Below, one piece after another: positions 19,144 through 27,096 of a stretch of DNA of 64,000 nucleotides. Positions within the stretch are counted from its first letter, which is position 1. Each line of letters begins with the position of its first letter. Below the pieces are notes generated by a model. That model saw only the letters and a list, made by a program, of their open reading frames with translations. It had not been told where the DNA came from and searched no databases. Source of the DNA: Rhodobacteraceae bacterium EL53 (GTDB lineage Bacteria > Pseudomonadota > Alphaproteobacteria > Rhodobacterales > Rhodobacteraceae); assembly GCA_900313015.1 (NCBI GenBank), contig OMPR01000009.1, positions 186,001-250,000 on the forward strand. The letters are read 5' to 3'. The position numbers and the translations under genes were made by a program.

Positions 19144-19351
19144 CGCGTTAAAATATGCAGCGATTTCATGATTGTCCTGAAGATTTCGGGGCAGCCTAGA
19201 GATTAGTTTCAGTGTAGACCCCCTTGAAGGGTGTGCGAGGGGACTAAGAACAGAAAGGTCGCTGCACAGCTTACAGGTGTCGAAATTCGACCGACCCAGC
19301 AATAAATACGCGTTTAGAACCGATTCAACCAGGTTAAGAGGAATCATCCCA

Positions 19352-19648
19352 ATGCCCGACGTCACCATCGTTTACTGGCGCGACATCCCGGCTCAGGTCA
19401 TCGTTGGCAAAGGCCGACGCGGATCAAAACGACCGCTCGAAGAGCGATTCGAGCAAGCCATCGACCGCGCAGCCATGAAGGTGAACGCCAAGGATGCGGA
19501 TGCCTATCTGGCTGAGTGGCGCAAAGCAGACCCTTACACCATCGACGGAGACCCCTCCGAAGTTGCCGAGGCCGAAGCGGTGCGTCTTGAAACTGAGTAC
19601 GACCAAGATCGTTTGAAGGTTTTGATCGGCAATGACGGTTGGGCATGA
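19352..19648 (+). CDS. Small 'virulence factor' family protein beside methylene-THF reductase
   Basis: 98 residues from ATG 19352 with AGAGGA upstream. It begins MPDVTIVYWRDIPAQVIVGK and contains KRPLEERFEQAIDRAAMK and DAYLAEWRK. This small family (PF13769-like, labelled 'virulence factor') is habitually encoded next to methylenetetrahydrofolate reductase in Roseobacter-group bacteria. Its stop overlaps the region just before the reductase start, so the two are probably translated from one message. No catalytic motif is visible; the family name is historical and a role in one-carbon metabolism is inferred from neighbours. Confidence 0.75.
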   Translation: MPDVTIVYWRDIPAQVIVGKGRRGSKRPLEERFEQAIDRAAMKVNAKDADAYLAEWRKADPYTIDGDPSEVAEAEAVRLETEYDQDRLKVLIGNDGWA

Positions 19649-19674
19649 GCCTGAATGCACTATGGGAGGCCGCA

Positions 19675-20604
19675 ATGGCTTTGTTGAATTTCAAGAAACG
19701 TGAATCGGCTGACAAAGGCCCGGTGAACCCGACCGTTGAAGCTTTTCTCAAGAATTACTCGATCGAGGTGATGCCGCGCACGGCGTCCAAGGTCGATGAT
19801 TTCCGCGCGCTGCTGCCCGAAGGCACACGCGTTTACATCGCACACATCGAAGGAACGCCCATTGATGAGATGGTCGCCACAGCCAAGCGTCTGAATGACG
19901 AAGGCTATCCTGTGATGCCACACTTCCCGGCACGCATCATCAAGGACGAAGCGACCCTGGCGGGCTGGATCGCACGGTACCAAGGTGAAGCTGGTGTTGA
20001 CCAAGCGCTGTTGTTGGCGGGTGGTGTTGATAAGCCCCACGGTGAATTCCACAGCTCCATGCAACTGTTGGAAACTGGCCTGTTCGACAAGGCTGGATTC
20101 AAGCGTTTGCACGTCGCTGGTCACCCCGAAGGCAACAAAGACATCGATCCCGATGGATCGACCAAGTTGGTTGACGAAGCGCTACAATGGAAACAGAATT
20201 TTTCAGAACGCACCGATGCGCAGATGGCATTGGCCACTCAGTTTGCTTTTGAAGCGGGTCCAATCATCGAATGGGCGAATGCGGTCAAAGCTGCGGGCGT
20301 TGATATCCCGATCCATATCGGCATTGCGGGTCCTGCAAAACTGCAAACCCTGATCAAATTCGCCATTGCTTGTGGCGTTGGTCCTTCGCTTAAGGTTTTG
20401 CAAAAACGCGCTATGGATGTGACCAAGTTGCTGCTGCCTTACGAACCCACTGACGTTCTGACTGAACTGGCGGCACACAAAGCTGCAAACCCGGATTTCA
20501 ACATTGAATCCGTTCATTTCTTCCCACTTGGCGGTATTAAGACCAATGCTAATTGGGCAATTAACAATGGCGGCGAAAATGCTCGCCCCGTAAACCCGTC
20601 CTGA
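19675..20604 (+). CDS. Methylenetetrahydrofolate reductase family protein
   Basis: 309 residues from ATG 19675, preceded by GGGAGG at five bases. It is a MetF-type TIM barrel: FLKNYSIEVMPRTASKVDDF is the start of the barrel, YIAHIEGTP and LLAGGVDKPHGEF carry flavin and folate contacts, and FEAGPIIEWANAV with IPIHIGIAGPAKL follow. It interconverts 5,10-methylene- and 5-methyl-tetrahydrofolate. In an organism carrying dmdA (38466-39569), such an enzyme can oxidise the methyl-THF formed from DMSP. It forms a cluster with the small protein upstream and the corrinoid methyltransferase 10 bases downstream. Confidence 0.9.
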   Translation: MALLNFKKRESADKGPVNPTVEAFLKNYSIEVMPRTASKVDDFRALLPEGTRVYIAHIEGTPIDEMVATAKRLNDEGYPVMPHFPARIIKDEATLAGWIARYQGEAGVDQALLLAGGVDKPHGEFHSSMQLLETGLFDKAGFKRLHVAGHPEGNKDIDPDGSTKLVDEALQWKQNFSERTDAQMALATQFAFEAGPIIEWANAVKAAGVDIPIHIGIAGPAKLQTLIKFAIACGVGPSLKVLQKRAMDVTKLLLPYEPTDVLTELAAHKAANPDFNIESVHFFPLGGIKTNANWAINNGGENARPVNPS

Positions 20605-20614
20605 AAGGCCTGAC

Positions 20615-21676
20615 ATGACCCGCACCATCGTTGAAAGCAAATCCAAGACAGCAATTATCGGATTTGACCAGCCGTTCTGCGTGATCGGCGAGCGGATCAA
20701 CCCCACTGGCCGTAAAAAGCTGGCGGCTGAGTTGGAAGCAGGCGACTTTTCGACTGTTGAAAGAGATGCGGTTGCACAGGTTCTGGCCGGTGCAACAGTG
20801 CTCGATATCAATGCTGGCGTTGTTTACAACTCCAACCCCAACCCGAACGAGACCGAGCCGCCGCTGATGCGCAAGATCGTTGAGCTGGTTCAGGGCTTGG
20901 TTGATGTGCCTTTGTGCATCGACTCGTCGGTTCCCGGCGCACTAGAGGCAGGTCTGGAAGTTGCTGAGGGTCGTCCCTTGCTGAACTCGGTTACGGGTGA
21001 AGAAGAGCGTCTTGAGCAAATCCTGCCTCTGGTTAAAAAATACAACATTCCGGTTGTGGCAATTTCCAATGACGACACTGGCATTTCCGAAGATCCCGAT
21101 GTGCGTTTTGCGGTTGCAAAGAAGATCGTTGAACGCGCCGCAGATTTTGGCATTCCCGCTCATGACATCGTAGTCGACCCGCTGGTAATGCCTGTCGGCG
21201 CAATGGGAACTGCTGGTTTGCAGGTATTCGCTCTGGTGCGTCGCTTGCGCGAAGAACTGGGTGTGAACACCACGTGCGGCGCGTCAAACATCTCGTTTGG
21301 TTTGCCAAACCGTCACGGCATCAACAATGCGTTCCTGCCAATGGCGATGGGTGCAGGCATGACTTCTGCGATTATGAACCCGGTTGCACTGCCCGTTGGG
21401 CCGAAGAAAATCGCGGAAAAGCGCGCCGAAGTCGAAGCGACAGGGATCGTTTTGCCGGCAGATATGGACGACGAAGCATTTTGCCAGATGTTCGGTTTGG
21501 GTTCGACCAAAGCGCGTGCGGGTAAAGAAATGGAAGCCATTCGTGCTGCGAATTTCTTAACCAACAATGATCCGCATGGCGGTGAATGGATTAAGTTCAA
21601 CAAAGCCCCGGCTAAAGAAGGCGAAGAAGGCCGCGGTCGTGGTGGTCGCGCTGGTGGTCGCCGTCGTCGCGCTTGA
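20615..21676 (+). CDS. Methyltetrahydrofolate:corrinoid methyltransferase
   Basis: 353-residue pterin-binding enzyme of the MetH-domain/AcsE type, which moves the methyl group of 5-methyl-THF to a cobalamin protein or back. The pterin-binding signature is VIGERINPTGRKKL (about residue 23); the barrel continues with VLDINAGV, PLCIDSSVPGALEAG, NSVTGEEERLE, ISNDDTGI, VDPLVMPVGA and GASNISFGLPNR. Unusually, the last 17 or so residues form an Arg/Gly-rich tail (GRGRGGRAGGRRRRA). It starts 10 bases after the reductase gene and ends just before a strong terminator. Confidence 0.93.
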   Translation: MTRTIVESKSKTAIIGFDQPFCVIGERINPTGRKKLAAELEAGDFSTVERDAVAQVLAGATVLDINAGVVYNSNPNPNETEPPLMRKIVELVQGLVDVPLCIDSSVPGALEAGLEVAEGRPLLNSVTGEEERLEQILPLVKKYNIPVVAISNDDTGISEDPDVRFAVAKKIVERAADFGIPAHDIVVDPLVMPVGAMGTAGLQVFALVRRLREELGVNTTCGASNISFGLPNRHGINNAFLPMAMGAGMTSAIMNPVALPVGPKKIAEKRAEVEATGIVLPADMDDEAFCQMFGLGSTKARAGKEMEAIRAANFLTNNDPHGGEWIKFNKAPAKEGEEGRGRGGRAGGRRRRA

Positions 21677-21695
21677 TCCTAGAATTCACCTCTAC

Positions 21696-21727
21696 AAAAA
21701 GGCCGGGTGAAAGCCCGGCCTTTTTTT
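21696..21727 (+). terminator. Intrinsic terminator of the one-carbon gene cluster
   Basis: AAAAAGGCCGGG, loop TGAAA, then CCCGGCCTTTTTTT: a GC-rich stem with A/T extension and a seven-base T-run, 20 bases after the methyltransferase stop. The following 275 bases (21728-22002) hold no gene; the octamer CGTAGCGC occurs twice there. Confidence 0.92.
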
Positions 21728-22002
21728 GTGTAGCTTGCAATGGAAAATGGAGCCAAGTTTAACGTAGCGCTGTAGCAATTTGGATTGCCTTTCGTAGCGC
21801 ACAAACCCAATTGAAGGTATTTTTCTTTATTGTTGTTAAATGTCAATGTGTTAAGAATTGATTTGAATGTTAGTTTGAGGTTGTGGAGGTCGAATTAGAT
21901 TTCATAAAACGAAATTAACATGAGGTGTTTGAAAACCAGTCACCGTGTTGTTGACCTGAGTTGTATCTGAGCGTTTCTTCGGCGCAACAAACGGAGGATC
22001 AA

Positions 22003-24420
22003 ATGCGTTCAACAGCTCGAGTGGTAGTTATTGGTGGCGGTATAGCAGGGTGTTCTGCCCTTTATCATCTTACGCAAGAAGGATGGACAGATGTCATGTT
22101 GCTGGAGCGCAATGAGCTGACTTCAGGGACGACCTGGCACTCTGCCGCACAGGTGACAAATTTCGGAATGAACCAGACGATGGTTGGCCTGAAGAGCCAT
22201 TCCATAAAACTCTATAAAGAGTTGTCAGAGGACCCGGAGTATCCAATCAATTACCACCATGCCGATGGCGGCATTCGGCTGGCGAACACCCAAGCTCAAA
22301 TGGATGGGTACCGTCATTTTGCGTCAATGGCGCGGGGCATGGACGTAGAGTTTGAAGTCATTGATGCCAAAGAATGCGCACGGCGGCATCCCTTGCTTGC
22401 AACAGATAATTTGGTTGGTGGACTTTGGGATCCAATGGATGGCGACATCGATCCGGCTCAGTTATGTCAGGCCTTAGCACGACGTGCGCGTAAAGCTGGC
22501 GCCGAAGTGCATCGAAACACGCCAGTCACCGCACTGAAACAACAGGCTGACGACAGCTGGATAGTCTCAACACCAAAAGGTGATATACATGCAGAGATTG
22601 TCGTAAACGCTTGTGGATACAGGGTAAATGAAGTTGGCGCCATGATGGGGGTCCATCATCCAGTGGCTTCGATGGAACATCAATATTTCCTGACCGAAGA
22701 GATCCCGGCGATTAAAGACGCTGGGCATCGCATGCCGCTAATCCGTTGCCCGATCAGTGATTATTATTCCCGTCAGGAAAAGAATGGCTTGCTTGTGGGG
22801 TTTTATGAGCAGGACTGCAAAACTTGGGGGATGGATGGGATCGATCCAAACTTTGTCAATGCTTTGTGTCCCGATGATCTGGAACGCGTAACAGATGTGA
22901 TAGAGGGGGCCATGGAACGCATGCCCGCGCTCGCCGAGGTAGGCATTCATACAGTCGTGAATGGCCCAATCACCTATACAATTGATGGCGCACCATTGGT
23001 TGGGCCCATTCCTGGAAAGAGAAATGCGTTTTGTATCATTGGTTTGCGCGCTGGTCTTGGAGAAGGCGGTGGTCATGGGTTGTTGTTGGCGCAGCAAATC
23101 GTTCACGGCGAGTCTTGTTATGATACTTGGTGCATAGATCCCCGCCGATTCACGGGCCATTGTAATGTCGAACTGACCGCGCTCAAGGCGATCGAAGACT
23201 ACCAGAATGAATTCCGTTTTCACTTTCCACATGAACATCGCCCTGCGGGGCGCCCGATGAAGACCACGCCGCTGACCCCGATCTTGGCTGCCGAAGGGGC
23301 TGAGTTTGGAGTCGTCAATGGCTGGGAGCGGATGGATTACATCAAGCCCAGCAGAGACTTTACCGAAACACACGGGTTTCGTTTCAATGAAACGTTCGAT
23401 GTCATTGCTGAAGAAGTGCGCGCTGTACAAAACAGCGTTGGCTTGACCGAAGTGAACGGGTTCAATCGGTTTGAGATGACTGGGTCCGATGTGCACAGTT
23501 TTCTGGACCGCATGTTTTGCGGGCGCGTGACCAAAAAGGCAGGTCGCGTTGGTTTGGGTTATATGCTCAATCATAATGGTATGGTTAAATCCGAGGCGAC
23601 GATTGCAAATTTGCCTGATGGGCGCGTCTGGTATGGATCTGCAGCCGCGTCGGAGTGGCATGATATGGATTGGTTAGAGGCCCATCTGGAGGATGATGAG
23701 AATGTTCAAATCAGGTCGCTAACGAACGAACACACGATCCTCGTTTTGGCCGGTCCCAAAGCACGTGACGTCTTGTCCAGCGTCTCACGCGGGGATTGGT
23801 CCGCCCAGGCGTTCCCATGGTTGTCCGTCCGCGAGGCCTTTATTGGTATCGCCCCAGCGGTTGTCATGGCGGTCAGCTTTTCTGGCGAGTTGGCCTATGA
23901 AATCCATGTGCCGAATAATCAACTGTATGGCGCCTATCTAGTATTGCGTAGCGCAGGTGAAGATTATGATCTGCGCTTGTTTGGTAGCCGTGCTGTTGAA
24001 TCTATGCGGCTTGAGAAGGGGTACCTCCATTGGAAGGCAGAAATTCAAACTGAATTCGATCCCTTTGAAACCGGATTGCGGCGTTTCGTAAAAATGGACA
24101 AGGATTTCGTTGGAAAGGCGGCGCTGATCGAACGGCAGGTTTCGGGCGTGCAAAAGCAGTTGGTGACGCTGAGTTTAGAAACGCGTGAGGCGCCAGCCCA
24201 TGGAGGAGCGTCTGTTACAAATGCGGGGCAGGTGGTGGGTACCGTCACGTCCGGGGATTGGGGGCATCGCACAGGTTTGAACTTGGCTATGGCCTATGTA
24301 TCCCCTGAACACGCCCTTGTCGGAGCCGCGTTAGAAGTGGAGGTAATTGGTATGAATGTCCCAGCAACGGTTATCGCAGCTGGGCCTTATGATCCTGAAA
24401 ATCAGAGGGTGAAAACCTAG
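22003..24420 (+). CDS. Dimethylglycine/sarcosine dehydrogenase-like GcvT flavoprotein
   Basis: 805 residues from ATG 22003, with GGAGG five bases before. The N-terminal FAD-dependent oxidoreductase (DAO) domain, residues 1-390, has the dinucleotide motif VVIGGGIAGCSALYHL and the block TSGTTWHSAAQ, in which His46 aligns with the residue that binds FAD covalently in dimethylglycine dehydrogenases. A linker (FAO_M-like) and a GcvT aminomethyltransferase domain follow, ending with GASVTNAGQVVGTVTSGDW, which is the GcvT C-terminal barrel. Such enzymes demethylate N-methyl compounds and pass formaldehyde-level carbon to THF. The substrate cannot be told from dimethylglycine, sarcosine or others. 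The methylene-THF genes are next door, after a terminator. Confidence 0.87.
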   Translation: MRSTARVVVIGGGIAGCSALYHLTQEGWTDVMLLERNELTSGTTWHSAAQVTNFGMNQTMVGLKSHSIKLYKELSEDPEYPINYHHADGGIRLANTQAQMDGYRHFASMARGMDVEFEVIDAKECARRHPLLATDNLVGGLWDPMDGDIDPAQLCQALARRARKAGAEVHRNTPVTALKQQADDSWIVSTPKGDIHAEIVVNACGYRVNEVGAMMGVHHPVASMEHQYFLTEEIPAIKDAGHRMPLIRCPISDYYSRQEKNGLLVGFYEQDCKTWGMDGIDPNFVNALCPDDLERVTDVIEGAMERMPALAEVGIHTVVNGPITYTIDGAPLVGPIPGKRNAFCIIGLRAGLGEGGGHGLLLAQQIVHGESCYDTWCIDPRRFTGHCNVELTALKAIEDYQNEFRFHFPHEHRPAGRPMKTTPLTPILAAEGAEFGVVNGWERMDYIKPSRDFTETHGFRFNETFDVIAEEVRAVQNSVGLTEVNGFNRFEMTGSDVHSFLDRMFCGRVTKKAGRVGLGYMLNHNGMVKSEATIANLPDGRVWYGSAAASEWHDMDWLEAHLEDDENVQIRSLTNEHTILVLAGPKARDVLSSVSRGDWSAQAFPWLSVREAFIGIAPAVVMAVSFSGELAYEIHVPNNQLYGAYLVLRSAGEDYDLRLFGSRAVESMRLEKGYLHWKAEIQTEFDPFETGLRRFVKMDKDFVGKAALIERQVSGVQKQLVTLSLETREAPAHGGASVTNAGQVVGTVTSGDWGHRTGLNLAMAYVSPEHALVGAALEVEVIGMNVPATVIAAGPYDPENQRVKT

Positions 24421-24443
24421 GTTTTGCAAAACCTGTATCAACA

Positions 24444-24475
24444 GGGCAACCGAGTGGTACATCATTCAGTTGCCC
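24444..24475. terminator. Probable bidirectional terminator between convergent genes
   Basis: GGGCAAC (24444-24450) and GTTGCCC (24469-24475) form a seven-pair stem with an 18-base loop in the 65 bases between the convergent GcvT-flavoprotein and CDF transporter genes. A T-rich stretch follows on the plus strand (GGTTTGGGTTT). Confidence 0.5.
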
Positions 24476-24485
24476 GGTTTGGGTT

Positions 24486-25466
24486 TCACTGGTGTGTTCG
24501 TGGGTTCTTCCGTGGATTCACATCATCGGGCCATCGGCGGCCATATTGGGTCGGCAAGACAACGACCTCGACCAGCGGCATAACCGTTACAAGCTCATGC
24601 TCCAGGTCAAGTGTCAGCTTGTCAAATTCTTGCGCATCCAGCGCACGCATCGGGTCGTAATAGATTGAAACGTGAAAACTACGCCCCAATTTGAGAATAG
24701 ACAGATCCACCAGTCGCCCCCCATCTTTGGCCAGAATTTTCCGAATGGCGCGACGCACCTTTGCAATGTGTTCGGGGCCTGCGGTGACCCCGGCCAACTC
24801 CCCCAGACCTGACATGAAGTCCTTGTAATATTGTGTCACAGCGGTCAGGCATAAGAGCAGAACGATAATGGAATCCCCGACTGGGGTGATGACGCCCAGT
24901 GCTGTATCCTGCAATAACAGTATGCCCAAAATCCCAAGTCCCGCCGCCGCGGTAATAACCCCGTCAAAGGCTGCGGCTTTGGCTTCGAGCCTCAAGACAT
25001 CACTGTTTCGGCCTGTCTTTGACCAAGAACGGCGATGTACCCACCACAACAAAAAACACGTCAGCCCGATCACTACAAAATAGACAATAAGGGGTTCAAA
25101 AATCAATGGTTCGGGCGGGTGGCCTGTTGCGTAGTTATAGATATTCATTACTGCGCTACACATCGCAAACAGCAACAGCCCCAAAAGGGAAAGAGCCCGG
25201 AATGTGGTGAATATTGCTTCGTCTGCTGCGTATCCGATGGGGCGCAAACGATCGGGACCGGCGTCTACATTTCGGCTCACGTTCCGACCTAGCAGTGCAG
25301 CGGTGAAGCCAATTAGTGAAAATAGGCCATCCACAAGGATCGCATTCGAATTTGACAGGATGGCGGCCATCACACCAGCACCCCCCATGAACAAATTCCC
25401 CCACATGCCGATCACCAATGACCGCCCTTCCAGTTTTTTGCGTTCGGATGCGTCCAACGTATGCAT
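24486..25466 (-). CDS. Cation diffusion facilitator (CDF) family transporter
   Basis: 326 residues from ATG 25466, where the family match begins (MHTLDASERKKLEGRSLVIGM); the in-frame upstream start at 25616 would add 50 residues without family character. About six transmembrane helices are visible up to residue 200, with the metal-site aspartates in SNAILVDGLFSLIGF and AAAFDGVITAA. The cytoplasmic domain follows (LGRSFHVSIYYDPMRALDAQEF, RRAIRKILAKDGGRLVDL). It exports divalent metals such as Zn, Co or Fe; the specificity is not readable. The initial SD is weak (CGAG), a reason to keep the start tentative. Confidence 0.84.
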   Translation of the reverse strand: MHTLDASERKKLEGRSLVIGMWGNLFMGGAGVMAAILSNSNAILVDGLFSLIGFTAALLGRNVSRNVDAGPDRLRPIGYAADEAIFTTFRALSLLGLLLFAMCSAVMNIYNYATGHPPEPLIFEPLIVYFVVIGLTCFLLWWVHRRSWSKTGRNSDVLRLEAKAAAFDGVITAAAGLGILGILLLQDTALGVITPVGDSIIVLLLCLTAVTQYYKDFMSGLGELAGVTAGPEHIAKVRRAIRKILAKDGGRLVDLSILKLGRSFHVSIYYDPMRALDAQEFDKLTLDLEHELVTVMPLVEVVVLPTQYGRRWPDDVNPRKNPRTHQ

Positions 25467-25556
25467 GTTTGAAAATCTCGACTGTTGGTGGGAAAGAGGT
25501 CGTAAGACGGAAATAGCCCCAAGAGTGTTGGTGCGGCAACCAGGGTCAGTGGGCAA

Positions 25557-25581
25557 ACGTGTGGAAAACGTGTGGAAAACG
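25557..25581. repeat. Tandem 11-base repeat in a divergent promoter region
   Basis: The unit ACGTGTGGAAA occurs twice head to tail (25557-25567, 25568-25578), then a partial third copy begins (ACG). It sits in the 358-base gap (25467-25824) between the divergent CDF transporter and RsmB-like genes, which otherwise has no recognisable gene. An 11-base period puts the copies on one face of the helix, as in operators. Confidence 0.6.
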
Positions 25582-25824
25582 TACAGGATAGCCTGCAACG
25601 GACAAGCGGCTCGCACGATATCTATTCTTGATTATCTGTCAGATGTACCCTGAAATTGTGGTTTCAATCGCCTATGGTGAGGTATAGATCGCCCAAATCA
25701 CGTTTCGCGAGATAATTTGGATCGGCTCAGGGTTCTTGGGTTTTCTGAATGGTTGCTGCCCGGCGTGTTCAAGCTCAACCTGCCGGATATTATGTTCCGG
25801 TGGCTCATCTTAAAGGTCGGATCC

Positions 25825-26988
25825 ATGACACCTGCAGCACGCATTCAGACGGCAATTGAAATTCTCGATACGATCTTGGGAGGGCAACCCGCAGAACAAG
25901 CTTTGACCGCTTGGGCGCGGCGCAGCAGGTTTGCGGGATCCAAAGATCGCGCCGCAATCCGGGACCATGTGTTTGACGTTTTGCGCCGCCGGTCCTCCTT
26001 TGCTGCACTGGGGGGCGGCAACACAGGACGCCAACTTATGATTGGATCTTGCCGTGCAAATGATGTCTCGCTTGATGAGGCGTTTTCCGGCGGTAGTTAT
26101 GGCCCATCCCCCCTTGAGCCCAGCGAACAAGAGGCGGGAGCAGAGGCGCGCGAGGCCACAGATCGGCTCGATATTCCGACTTGGTTGTGGCCCGCCTTTC
26201 AGGCAGACCTAGGGGCAAAGGCAGATGATGTCGCCCTGGCTTTGCAAAACCGCGCCCCAGTCCAATTACGCGTCAACATCGGCAAATCTAACCGTGGGAA
26301 CGTCCAGAAAAAATTGCAGGATGAAGGTATCGAAACCGTTAAACATGCAACGGTAGAAACCGCATTGAATGTTCTTGAAGGTGCACGCAAAATCAACAAT
26401 TCAGCCTGTTTCCAAGAGGGGTTGATCGAGCTTCAGGATGCGTCCAGTCAAGCTGTTGTAGAGGCCTTGTCTCTCAAGCCCGGCATGCGTGTCCTGGATT
26501 ATTGCGCAGGTGGAGGTGGTAAGGCTCTTGCGCTCTCTGCTCATGATGGAGTGACGGTAGTGGCACATGACATTGCGCCACAACGGATGAAGGACATCCC
26601 CAAGCGGGCCGCCCGGGCAGGCGTCGAAATTCAATGTGTCTCTACCGCCGATCTGGGTGAGTTGGGGCCATTTGACATCGTGCTTGTGGATGCCCCGTGT
26701 TCGGGGAGCGGCGCATGGCGTCGTGCACCTGCTGGAAAATGGGAGCTCTCACAGGCACGTCTGGATGAATTGGTAGCAATTCAGTCACAGATATTGTCCC
26801 AGTGTGCGGAATTGACCTCGCTCGAAGGTGTGCTGGCTTTTGCTACCTGCTCGCTGTTGAACGTTGAAAATACTCAGCAAGTTGAGAAGTTTGTATCAGC
26901 TCACTCGACATGGGCCTGCACGTTTTCGAAAGCCTGGACTCCCCTCGAAGATGGGGATGGGTTCTACACAGCACACTTGACGCGATAA
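25825..26988 (+). CDS. RsmB-like 16S rRNA m5C methyltransferase
   Basis: 387 residues from ATG 25825 (AAGG eight bases upstream; an earlier in-frame start at 25717 lacks support). It is a NOL1/NOP2/Sun-family SAM-dependent cytosine-5 RNA methyltransferase. The N-terminus resembles a NusB-like domain (TAIEILDTILGG, FAGSKDRAAIRDHVFDVLRR). The SAM site is VLDYCAGGGGKALAL, and the catalytic cysteines lie in DAPCSGSGAWRR and FATCSLLNVEN. The E. coli RsmB target is C967 of 16S rRNA; I infer the same class here without proof of position. It is followed 108 bases later by cckA on the same strand. Confidence 0.9.
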   Translation: MTPAARIQTAIEILDTILGGQPAEQALTAWARRSRFAGSKDRAAIRDHVFDVLRRRSSFAALGGGNTGRQLMIGSCRANDVSLDEAFSGGSYGPSPLEPSEQEAGAEAREATDRLDIPTWLWPAFQADLGAKADDVALALQNRAPVQLRVNIGKSNRGNVQKKLQDEGIETVKHATVETALNVLEGARKINNSACFQEGLIELQDASSQAVVEALSLKPGMRVLDYCAGGGGKALALSAHDGVTVVAHDIAPQRMKDIPKRAARAGVEIQCVSTADLGELGPFDIVLVDAPCSGSGAWRRAPAGKWELSQARLDELVAIQSQILSQCAELTSLEGVLAFATCSLLNVENTQQVEKFVSAHSTWACTFSKAWTPLEDGDGFYTAHLTR

Positions 26989-27096
26989 CTCGTCGCGAGG
27001 TAGCAACTTATGCGGGATATTTTGCGTTCATTAAGCAGGACTTAACCCTTTGGACGCGAAATACTCCAGCAGCTACTTTGACGGAGCCTTGTCGAC

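Noticed and set aside
19144-19351. Riboswitch before the methylene-THF reductase cluster
   Set aside because: I looked for SAM or SAH type motifs and found no convincing conserved core.
22738-23661. 307-codon minus-strand frame inside the GcvT flavoprotein
   Set aside because: It is antisense to a well-supported gene; Arg/His/Pro-rich shadow composition.
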